In this document: piece by piece, positions 1 to 9,941 of the stretch
Layout: each line of letters starts with the position of its first letter
Position numbering within the stretch: position 1 is the stretch's first letter
From: Bidens hawaiensis
Lineage: Eukaryota > Streptophyta > Magnoliopsida > Asterales > Asteraceae
Direction: 5' to 3'
Assembly: GCA_021521415.1 (NCBI GenBank)
Contig: JAIQDT010004985.1
Location: forward strand, 1 to 64,000
DNA length: 64,000 nucleotides
The notes under the pieces: model-generated
Told to the model about the DNA's origin: nothing
Databases searched by the model: none
What the model saw: only the letters and a program-made list of their open reading frames with translations
Position numbers and translations under genes: made by a program

Positions 1-1990
1 ATCTCCAAACCTTCAACTTATCAAACTGATTCAATTCTTCGTGCATAGCATCAACCCAACTAGGTTCCTCAAGATCCATTTCTACCGTATTTGGTTTAAT
101 TTGAGAGATGAAACAGGAAAATATGCAACTGTTTATGTGTCATGTTTGACTTCTGGTGGACACTCCTGTTTCAATGGTACCTATGACATTCTCAATTGGA
201 TGATTTTTCTGGATTCTTGATGGAATTAAATGATCGGAAACATCACTGTTAGGTTGCAGGTTAGACAAGTTCTCATTAACATCAGCAAGGGGATTCTACC
301 ATCCAGAGGTCGCCGTACTGTGAGAGTATGAAGTACCGGCAACATATTCATTTGGAATGATATCGGAAACAGTGTGCTCCCGAAGATCTAACGGATAGAA
401 CTCTCCCCCTCAACTGTAGCAACATCTTCAGACGAGTTCGACGAACGTTTGGTTTCTGGAGTTTCCTTTAGCTGAGCGTTGGTTGCGGGTGAGTCATTAC
501 TTAATTCAGTGACATCATCATCCAGAAATGGAGAGATGTGAGATACTGCATGTGGGTCATCTTTTGCAGCTTCCACTGTAGGACCACCTGAAGGTTCTGT
601 GTTGATGACTGGAAACACATTGAATGGTTTGAAGAGTTCATTGTAATCAAATAACCAGTCTGGACCAACACGAGCATCAGTCTCATTTTCTTCCAACCAA
701 CAAACCTCATAGGACTATAGAATCTTCTTGGTTGACTTATTGTAGACCTTGTAAGATGTATTACCCGCATAACCAACAAAATAACATTCATCAGTTGTGG
801 CCTCAAACTTTGGAGTAGACTCGAGATTCAGTAGTGTACAAGGATAGCCAAACACTCTGAAATGTGCAACAATGGGTTATGACCATAGACAATCTCATAT
901 GGGGTTTTTCATCTTGTATTTGTTAATTATCACCCGATTCTGAACATAACATGCCGTATTAATAGCTTCTGCCCAGAAGAACAGTGGCAGTTTAGAATCA
1001 CACAACATAGTCCTTGTCGCCTCGATAAGAGTTATGTTTCTTCTTTCAGGTACACCATTTTGTTGTGGTGTTCTTACGGCGGTGTACTGACGTAGCACCC
1101 CCTTTTCTGAACAAAAATGATTCAATGCTGCATTTTTGAACTCCATTCCATTATCACAACGAATTCCCTTCATCTTCAAATTTAGTTGGTTCTCCATGAG
1201 CACTACAAACTTCTTGATTAAATCTGCAGTTTCACTCTTATTTGACAAGAAAAACACCCAAGTAAAACATGAGTAGTCATCAGTAATAACAAGACAGTAA
1301 GAGCTACGGGATAGACTCAAGACATGGACTGGACCAAAAAGGTCCGTATGAAGCAATTGAAAAACTGATGAAATGGTATGATCAACTTCGCTTGTGAGAT
1401 TTTCGATTATGTTTACCCAAGGCACAAGCCACACACTTTCAATAGTTACAAAATCCTTAATGGGTAGACCACGTACTAAACCATTTTTAGCAAGACGATT
1501 AAGGTTTTTAGAATTTTCATGACCAAGACGACGATGCCATAGCATGGCGTTATGTTCTGACACTTTTGAAAACAAACATGTTATGTCATCAGGAACATTT
1601 TTGTTCACGCCGATCACATAAGCATTATCTTTTAGCTGTGATCGAACAAGAATCCAGTCTTCTGGTATGACGATACCAGGTTTCAAAATCAAGCATTCCT
1701 TTTTAGTAAAATGTTTTGAAAATCTTTATCACAAATTTGTGATACACTTAACAGACTGTGCTTCAACTCAGTAACAAAATTAACATTTTCAAATTTTAGA
1801 GCACCGTTAGTTATAGTACCCTTCTGATTGATCTTCCTTTCTCTCCTCCTGCAAAAGACACATGTCCACCATTAAATGTTTGAATGTCGTGTGGTTGGGT
1901 AATGTCCCCTTTCATGTGCCTGGAACAGCCACTAACAACATACCAAGGTCTGATGATATTCCTCCATAGTTTTTCCTGCACAAAGTGCGG
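1..1990 (-). pseudogene. Copia pol remnant: protease, integrase, start of reverse transcriptase
   Basis: In minus-strand order, 1690-1990 encodes a decayed retropepsin. The protease core reads V-V-S-G-C-S-R-H-M near 1925-1950, so the catalytic Asp of the D-S-G triad is Val. Positions 895-1692 encode 265 continuous residues of GAG-pre-integrase (LWHRRLGHEN) and the integrase core, with conserved acidic residues in LLHTDLFGP, IRCDNGMEF and TPQQNGVPERRN. The segment around 388-696 is the poorly conserved linker. At 1-130 the frame reads FISQIKPNTVEMDLEEPSWV, which matches the entry into copia RT. Several frames are needed to read through, and the lost protease Asp alone would abolish polyprotein processing. 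The RT catalytic part lies outside the window. Confidence 0.88.
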
Positions 1991-2010
1991 GATTAGTTAG
2001 ATTTTGGTAC

Positions 2011-3848
2011 CTAGTCCATAGTTACACTGGGTGACCCTGACTCATCTACAGTTGTCACAGATTTCCATGACATGTCCTTTTGATCGTCAAACATAGATTT
2101 TGTAGATGCTTTTGCCGGAGATTTAGGCAACCATTTATGTCTGTAAGATTTGGCATTATAAGTACGAATGGTTGTCGTAACCTTCGGTGTTTTGGGTTTA
2201 GAAGAAGACGAATTTGTCTTTTCCTTCTCTTTTGGTTTAGACTTAGTGTTTATATTTGAATTTGAATTTGAAACACCTTTTCTAACCCTTTCACGAAACA
2301 TGTTAGGTTTGGTCTGATGAGGACTAAACCTGCCAGATTTGTTTCGATTCCAATCATCATTAGAGGGACTAGCCTGATTATGCCTGAATCTTTGCATGTA
2401 CGAGTTATGAGGCATATGGGGCATGTTCATCTAATAAAATCCATAATAAGGAACATATGGACAATGTGGACAGTTTCTGGCAATATGACCGGAGTGCCAC
2501 AATTAAAACAAGTTTGACATTTAATGAAGAAATCATTTTGGGCAACTCATCGTCTGGACTGGTTGTGTGGACCAGTTTGCTTAAAACTGCGAGGACCACT
2601 TTTAACATTTTTGAGCTTATCACCTTGTTTGTCATTAGAGCATCCCACTTTGACAAATTTAGGTGCTATGTATTTTTTGGAAAGTTTTGAATTTTTAATC
2701 TTATTAGAAACCACATTATTAGAACTCAAAGTTTCAACAGAATCAACCACACAAAAATCCTTGCTCTTTAAAACAGAACCCACACAAACAGTCGGAATAA
2801 TAGAATTCAAAACAAGAAGTTTTAAAGAAACATCAGAAACAATGTCATTATTAAATTCCAAACAAGGGTCGTCATCCTCATCAGTCCATTCCTTCGCAAT
2901 TACTTTTTCTGCACATGAAGTATATACATTAAAATCGTTCATATCTGAAATGGACGGACCAACATTCACTGAACTGGTTCCATCACCTTTGTATTGTTTA
3001 CTGTACTTCATGTCCTTTACCTTTTCTTGTTGTTCTTTGGTAACAGGGGTAGGACATAATTGTGGTTGTAGGGTGGGGAACTTGACTGTATCCTATTCCC
3101 TCACCTTAATTTTCTTTCCACCACAATTGATTTTCAATCATTAAGTTGACTACTTTACTGGAACCATCAAATTTGTTAATGTCTGGTTCAGCCATTTCAA
3201 ATTTACTAGTTAGATTCAAAATTTCTAAATTGGAGGCTTCCATTTTAGCAGTCAATTCAGCGATTTCTTGTTTGGCATCAAGGTGATAACAAGACTTTAT
3301 ACTAAAATCGGATTTAAGCTTAGAGATATCCTTTTGTTGAGCTTCTATTTTATCTTGGAAAGCTTTTTCATTTTCCTAACTTTAAAATTCTCAGATTTTA
3401 TTCTTTTCATATCTCTAATTAAGTTGTCATTATCAAGCTTATACAGTTCTATTTTCTCAATACAATCTAAAGAGCATGGTTGGAAACTTACCTCAGATGA
3501 ATTTGGAGAGGTGAACGCCATATACGCAAATTGAAGTTCCTTGATCTTCTCCTCTGTAGTATTTTCTTCTCCAGTGTCTTCAACATTTGCAAAGTTTGCT
3601 ATCTGATTTCCAATGTTGAACGCAGCCATCTGACCTTTCCAAGAGAACTGCTGAGCAACCATACCTCTTTCACCGTTACCTGAACTACCTCTAGCTTCAC
3701 CTCTAGTCTTACCAACCGGAACCACTGCCCTTTCCGTGTTTCCATCCTTTGCTGGATTAGTAAATTCACAAACAAAGTGACCCGACTCATGACAGTTGTA
3801 GCATCTGAGAGTGTATTTTTTAAAACCCACCTTCTGATTGTTAGGCAT
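2011..3848 (-). pseudogene. Copia gag C-terminal part: two zinc knuckles and a coiled-coil spacer, decayed
   Basis: The frame at 3345-3848 starts with a CCHC knuckle (CYNCHESGHFVCEF) and runs without a stop into a charged, helical segment (DNDNLIRDMKRIKSENFKVRK). Further left, frames at 2547-3011 and 2011-2430 continue a hydrophilic, Asn/Ser/Lys-rich region. A second, degenerate knuckle (CFNCGTP, then frameshifted) is visible around 2470-2520. The related nested element has the same order, but a stop codon separates its first knuckle from the coiled-coil part. Here the two are continuous, which suggests the segment was ancestrally part of gag. Multiple frameshifts make this copy non-functional. 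Confidence 0.78.
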
Positions 3849-3860
3849 GTTCCAATTGTT

Positions 3861-4427
3861 TCAACTCGTTCTCTTAGTGAACTTCTTTGCTCGAAACACT
3901 GCCATGGCGATTTGCCAAGAGATATCCATTTCCTCAACATCATCAGGGTGGATCTGATCAAGTTCAGCAGTGACCAAATGTTGAACCAAGTCTCCAGCTA
4001 AGAATGTATTATAGCAGTTCATGAATCCTGGCATTAGAGCTATATTATCCTGAATCTCTTTTGGAATGGAAGGAATCTGATTGAAGTTTTGACTGGGAGT
4101 AGCCCCTGAGTGTGCGGTTTTTCCAGTATTATTTGAAGATTGACCAGACTCAGTGAAGAATACTGGAGCTGGTTGGGGTGGGATTGAAGATGATTGGCCT
4201 TGAGTAGATGTGAACATTTGGAAATTTCCCTGAGGTGGTTGTTGAGTAGCGTTGAACATTGACAAACTGTCTTGAGAGATGAGAGCACTGTTGGAAGCAA
4301 CATTGTACCCAGCTGCACTATAGGAGTTGGTATGATTTATTGCACGCTGCTTATCATCCATGTCACATGCCTTGATGGTAGCTATCATTTCAGTGACAGA
4401 CATTCTGTTGAGATCTTTAGTCATCTT
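3861..4427 (-). pseudogene. Copia gag, middle part, left of the nested insertion
   Basis: Minus-strand coding sequence leaves the nested LTR at 4427 and reads TKDLNRMSVTEMIATIKACD, then a Gln/Ser/Pro-rich linker, then EMDISWQIAMAVFRAKKF just before the frame closes at 3861. The inner SIRE element's own gag has the closely similar EMDLQWQMAMIVRRVKKF at the same place before its zinc knuckle, so the assignment to gag is firm. The open frame extends a little further right into the LTR of the inserted element, but those residues are not gag. The upstream half of this gene lies 12.5 kb away, at 16921-17477. Confidence 0.85.
4423..4427. repeat. Target-site duplication ATCTT, left
   Basis: These five bases abut the left LTR and are repeated at 16921-16925 after the right LTR, as expected for integrase-mediated insertion. 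Confidence 0.93.
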
Positions 4428-4888
4428 TGTAGGTTCCTTGGACGGATCACACGAGATATCCCGATATACACAGGTGCGAATCCCTGTGTAAATCGTTACG
4501 GACGTAGAATACAATCACACGAACACACGAACACGATACGAACAAACTCACGTTATATTAATAACTCGAACCGTGTTACTTACAGACTCTCGACCTCACG
4601 TCACTTGACTCACTGAATTACACGTAAACTGAACTACTCGATCAACACGTAAACAGTAGACCGTAGCCTATATAAATACACGACAACTTCGCCTCAGGCG
4701 AAGTTGTCCATAACTTCGCTCGTTCAACAAGTTCGCCTAGGCGAACTTGTCAACAACTTCGCTTGGTTAACAAGTTCGCCTAAGCGAACTTGTCAACAAC
4801 TTCGCTTTTACAAACAAATACACAAACAATATTACAGACTCGATTACAGACATTAGACATATGAACTACTGACATCTATGCACCAACA
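4428..4888 (-). repeat. 3' LTR of SIRE copy 1
   Basis: This 461-bp LTR has plus-strand ends TGTAGGTTCC and GCACCAACA. A minus-strand TATA-like box lies at 4668-4678. The segment at 4681-4810 is a cluster of hairpins: a 27-nt palindrome at 4682-4708 with one central base, a perfect 24-nt palindrome at 4727-4750, and a third, nearly perfect one further right. It matches the LTR at 16467-16920 apart from a few substitutions and an extra 8-bp unit in the CACGAACA run. Confidence 0.95.
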
Positions 4889-4902
4889 GACTCCCCCTTG
4901 GC
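4889..4902 (-). other. Polypurine tract of SIRE copy 1
   Basis: The minus strand reads GCCAAGGGGGAGTC directly against the 3' LTR, the position where plus-strand DNA synthesis is primed. The same sequence adjoins the 3' LTR of copy 2 at 55628-55641. Confidence 0.9.
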
Positions 4903-4952
4903 AGTAGTTTCATATCTTGATCTTTCAGCTCTTGTCTCGTAATCCTGTATCT

Positions 4953-7777
4953 TCACGCGTGCACTCCTTCTCTAACACACACCGTGACTACTCGCTGATA
5001 TTTCCTTGCTTCATCCTTCCAAGCAGGAATATAGAATATTTTCTTTTCATTCAACACTTGCAAATCAGCTTTCGATAAGTTAACAAGATGAATCGGGTCA
5101 TACACCCTCGGCACTTCTTGTTCATCTTCGTCTTCCATCACGGCTTCAGCAGTCTGGCAATCAACGTACCACCATTTTAGATTCTTCAACACATCTTGAG
5201 GCATAGTCTTCATTGGAACCTCCTTGATGCATCGGATCGGTTTGTACTTCATCACCATCCATGGCTTGCCATCTGCTCTCAATCCCCTTTCTGTATCCTC
5301 CACGAGCTTTCCCTTCTGTGGCTTTTAATAATTCAAACTTCTTTTCTTTTATGCTTTCTTTCCACACGATCTTCTCAATCACTCTTGCCATGTTGTTGTC
5401 ACTTCTATTTATCAGGCCCAACCTGGCCAAATCTTTCACCTCACATTCCGGCAACTTATTGAGAGATCTCAACATTCTTTTGAAGTATTGAATACCATCA
5501 TAACGCTTCACCACAAACAACTTCATCTGTTCATCATATATCCAACAGATAATTCCCTTCTTCAACTCAGCATAGCCTTTGATGTTATAACTCTTCTTGA
5601 ACATGGCTGGAACAGCAGGCTTCTTGGTCTTAATAAACCAATGAGCACAGCCTTCCTTCCACCTAGGCTGGTCCTCCCACTCAGTCTCATCCATCTCAGT
5701 ATCCATGTCGGCTTTCTCAACATCAGGGATCTCGTGTTCAACGTCTTCTTCTACTATCTCCCCCTCTTCTATCCCATCTTCAATCACAATCTGCTCACCG
5801 ATCTTCTCAATCACATCACTCGGCAGCACATCTTCATCAAACAACACATCGTCGCTGAACATATCATCGTCAAGCTCTTTTAACGCATCAATCACGTCAT
5901 CCTCCACCAACACCACATCATCACCACCAGCCGCATCGGTAGACTCCCCCTCAGCTGTGGAAGTACCAAGAGCTTGAGAAGTTCTTGGCAGCTCACCACC
6001 TGCATCTTTCGATGCATTGGGATCATCGTCTTTGTCGTTTCTCTTCTTCGTTCTGAGCTCGTCGCCCTTACAGCTCATCTCCCCCTGAGATGCCAAGAAC
6101 TCCTTCAAGGCATCTATGATTTTCCCATGCTCAACCAGGAGGGATGACTGTAGTTGATTTGCTTCCACTAGGCTTTGAATAGTCTTCGATTGCTCTGCCA
6201 CGATCCGCTCTAGTGAAGCTATTCTCTCTGAGTCTGACATAGGCGAAGGCGAGACACCAGAAGCAGGCGTAACCGCAGGTGGTACCATACCTGATAACCC
6301 TGCAGCAGTAACGACCGTTGACTCTACAAATCGTGCAGCTACCACCGACTGAGTAAGCGTTGGAGATGGTAGTGACACGATCTCCGGAGTCGACGTCTGG
6401 ATAGCAGTGATGGATGGAATGCCAGCAGATGATGTAGCCACCACGGGAACATCCGTAGCGCTTGTACTTGTAACCTGTACAGAAGAAGGAACAATAGACA
6501 TACCAGACAGTGCGGCCGGAGCAAAACGTACAGTCCGTGAAGTCTCTCCAGCTCCCATGCCAGCACTGTCCTTTCCCGTCTTGATCTTCTTATTAGCTTA
6601 TGTATGTCTTCTTCCTCTTCTGACTTTCATCATCTTCCGTTCTCTTTCTTTTCCCAAACGTTCTCTCTCGAGACACCATCAACCGTCTCCCCTCATCCAT
6701 AATCTCATCCAAATCTGAGTCAGCTATCGAAGTTGCTGCTCTAGTAACACTTACACCCGAACCCTGTGCAGCCGAGACCTGCATCTCTTCAACGTGATCC
6801 ATATCAAAATAACCTTGACCTCCAAAAACAGCGTCAAGATCTATATCCTCTGCAGCAGACACAACAGGCACAGCAGGAGCAGGAACAGCTTGAGTTGCTC
6901 TTGCCTGTCGCGGTTGAGGATCTCTGAACTCGTCCCCACCAGCAGGAACATACTCTGGGTTAATTAAAAACCCAAACAGTGGAGTATGCCTGGGACGACG
7001 TTCAGGGTTGCTCCTCGCACTCGAAGTGCGGCATTGAGCAAAGATACGTTTGCTCACCGATTCCACGTATCTTATCGGGCATCTCTGAGGTAGACTCGGA
7101 GCCACATGGTTCAATATCATTTGGATAAAACGTGGGTACATAATGAACCGCTCCCGAGACATCGCCCTTCTTTGTCTATCAATCTTGTAGAAGACCATTT
7201 GACTGAAGCTATAACGTTTGTTATAGGTCAGTGCAGTCATTGCAGACTGCATGGTCGCACCCATACCATCCGTGCCCGCCTTCCTCCCAGACATGCATAC
7301 TATCATAACGTGCATGAGGAAGCGCCACTGATCTAGAAGGAAACCCTTCCTCCTCTGGGTATCACCTAATGGACCAGAGTAGCCCATTCGGAGAAACGCT
7401 CCATCACGGAACGGAGCTACGAACTCAGTTGGGTCGTCCCTAGTCTCTTCACCGAAGCGTAACGCCACCCAAATCTGTTCAGAATTGAACTGAACTTGTT
7501 GATTGTTCACCGTCGCTCGCATGACCGGGGGCTCAACACGACAGTCGTATTCGACCGTCTGCCAGAAGTCTTCGATATTCGGCAAGGATATCGGCAGAGT
7601 GTTTGTTATGGCATGAAAAATCCTCGAGCGCAGGAGGAAAGTTATGATCTCGCGGTAATCGTCAACGCCGCTCGCTTCCGGGTCAAGTGTAATGTACATA
7701 TTGTGACCCGGGAAGAATTGACGTTGGTTATCACCATCGTCTCCTCCTGCACCACCAGCACCAGCTATCGCAGCCAT
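4953..7777 (-). pseudogene. Extra ORF downstream of pol (env position) of SIRE copy 1, frameshifted
   Basis: The ATG at 7775-7777 opens a frame to 6593. A second frame covers 6558-5161 and a third 5303-4953, and together they match the single 942-codon ORF of copy 2 (55798-58626). One break lies near 6590. Another near 5325 is an extra T in a T run. The C-terminus is better preserved here than in copy 2: the last frame ends in VREGVHA followed by a stop 64 bp from the LTR. Features are a Gly-rich start, a conserved N-terminal domain of about 230 residues, a basic KRKR patch, a Ser/Thr/Pro-rich middle, a strongly acidic stretch and a conserved lysine-rich C-terminal domain. No signal peptide or membrane helix is seen. 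The function is unknown. Confidence 0.85.
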
Positions 7778-7796
7778 ATCTGCAACAAACGAACCA
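7778..7796 (-). promoter_or_regulatory. Putative splice acceptor in front of the extra ORF, copy 1
   Basis: The minus strand reads GGTTCGTTTGTTGCAG followed by AT and then the ATG. A T-rich tract followed by GCAG fits a plant 3' splice site, and the same bases precede the ATG in copy 2 (58627-58645). Use of the site is inferred, and no matching donor was identified with confidence. Confidence 0.45.
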
Positions 7797-9941
7797 AGTT
7801 AGATAAATGTTAATGAATAGCACAAGTTCGCTTTGTTACCATGAGCGAAGTTGTGATAAACTCTGTATAGGCGAAGTTAAAGTTGAGGCGAAGTTGGGAA
7901 CAACTTCACTTCAGCTTTAAGTTCGTCTAATTAATATTAATTAAAAATGATCTAGGCGAAGTTAATGTTAACTTCGCCTCATCACAACATCGCCTCAGGC
8001 GAATTTAAGTTTCAGGCGAAGTTACGGATAACTTCGCCTCAGTCGAACTTAAGCTTCGGGCGAAGTTACGGATAACTTCGCCTAAACCCTAACTTCGCCT
8101 GAATCTGAATCGGCGACAGTAAGTTTAATGGAACAACGTGCAGTTGATGTTTTCGGCTAGTTTAGACGATTAAATACTGTTAAACACAAGTTTTAAGGAC
8201 ATGTTGACGATCAGTATGTGTATTAACACGTTAAAACACAAGTTATGAAACTCGGTTTCAAAACCGATGGTCCGAGGGTTCGAAACCAGTCGAAACAAAC
8301 ATATAGACGCTTGAATGAACATTGAGAATGTGACATAACGGTATTTCGAACCTTGAATCTGTGTGAAAATCGGGAATAAATAACACGTAATCGGTAGAAA
8401 TAACAAGTTCGCCGGAAAAGATGTCGGATAAGTTCGCTGTGGATATAAGTTATGAACAGGAATGACTGTTGATAATCCTTATATATGGGCGGAGTTATTC
8501 AGGCGAAGTTACGGATAACTTCGCCTAGGCGAAGTTAACCACAACTTCGCCTGTTCAACAACATCGCCTATATATTTACAAAATTTAACCTTATAAGTTT
8601 AACATTTTTCCAATTAAGTTATAAAACTTTCCTTTAAGAAATAAATAACATGATCAATTCTAAGTAACTAGTTAAAAATCATAAAACTATATAAGTACAA
8701 GAACGTAAAAAATTTAAAGTATAAGGGATCAAATTTCAGTCTCGATAGGGACTGCTACGTTTTTAGAAAAGATCCGAACAGGAATCATACTAATTACGTG
8801 ACTGTCACATAGATCCGTGTTTAGCTGTATTATGACATATAGAGACAGGTTGTAAGCAGGTATTACTTAAAGTGGCTTTCATCGTTTCTGTGATACGAGT
8901 TAGGTTCGATTATGCCTCAAAATTTAAGTGGGCAACAACTCAGAAATATTGATGCCTCCTATCTATCCTCAAAGCGTATTTGGCTTTCCCCAAGTCACCC
9001 CGAATTGACTTCGACCCATAGTGTCTGATTAAGTTGTAAGTACTCTTCATCTGTTTCCCGTTCTTCTTCTTACTCTAAGATTGAGAAGTCTTGATTTTGT
9101 CATCTCTAATATGTTTCAATAACTCCAAATATATATATATATATATATATATATTTTTTGTTTTTTTTTTTTTTTTTAAATAAACATAGACTTCAAAGTA
9201 GTAATTAACTGCAAGTCCCGAATCTGGATCACTGCAGTATCTTGAGACGCTATCTTCACGGGAATCAGAACACACATGGGCTCGTGTATGACCGGGTAAT
9301 CGCTTTTCTGCCTATCATGCGGAAAGATATATATGAAGACATACAAAACTCTTAAGGAGTTTCCACGTAAAATCAAGTAAATTTAGTTTGTATCACATAT
9401 ACTTTTACGCACCATAAAAAGTTACCATGACATACAATGACTGTCCTAAAGCCTTTTAAGCCTAATAACTGCACTAGTTAAGCACACAGACTTAGTATAT
9501 CTATCATTTTCCAAGGTTGGATCAATTTTCCGTTTAACATAGCTAACGAACTTCTTACGAAGTAACAGACTTGAAAAACAATTTCATTTCCCTTTTCTTT
9601 CAAAATTTAAACATTATTCGCCCGACCAAAACAAAGTCTTCAGGTAAACGGCTATCCCGAAGATCCAATGGATCAGCTGGACCGACCACATACCAGTATG
9701 TGTCCTTCTAACTAAGTATGATCGACTAATTTTAAGCGAAAGAAAGAAAAACTCATCATAAACCGCCCCGGTCACTATCAGCAATCTGGTTAATGGCTAT
9801 CCTCAAAATCTACAAGTAGAAAATGAGGACCAAAACATATCCGAAGACAAGTCCTTCAAACTGATGTAACCGACATATTTTTAAGCGATTAGTGACGTTT
9901 TTTTTTTTTTTTTTTTTTTAAATAACACAAGAAAAGCATGG
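7797..9941 (-). other. Non-coding region between extra ORF and pol of SIRE copy 1
   Basis: No ORF is supported over 2.1 kb, yet much of it aligns by eye with 58627-60735 of copy 2. Positions 7840-8110 and 8400-8575 hold repeated GGCGAAGTT/AACTTCGCC hairpins. Positions 9208-9235 resemble the end of the outer element's LTR. T runs (A runs on the coding strand) lie at about 9157-9178 and 9899-9919, and an AT microsatellite at about 9128-9153. Conservation without coding potential suggests a regulatory or structural RNA role, but that is inference. Confidence 0.6.

Noticed and set aside
2524..3144. 206-codon plus-strand frame
   Set aside because: It is antisense to the decayed gag C-terminal region of the outer copia element, with no recognisable domain.
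5196..5883. Plus-strand open frames opposite the extra ORF
   Set aside because: They are hydrophobic mirror images of the acidic and basic minus-strand protein, with no independent support.
5161..7777. Env glycoprotein interpretation of the extra ORF
   Set aside because: No signal peptide, transmembrane helix or glycoprotein-like Cys pattern is visible; only the position resembles env.
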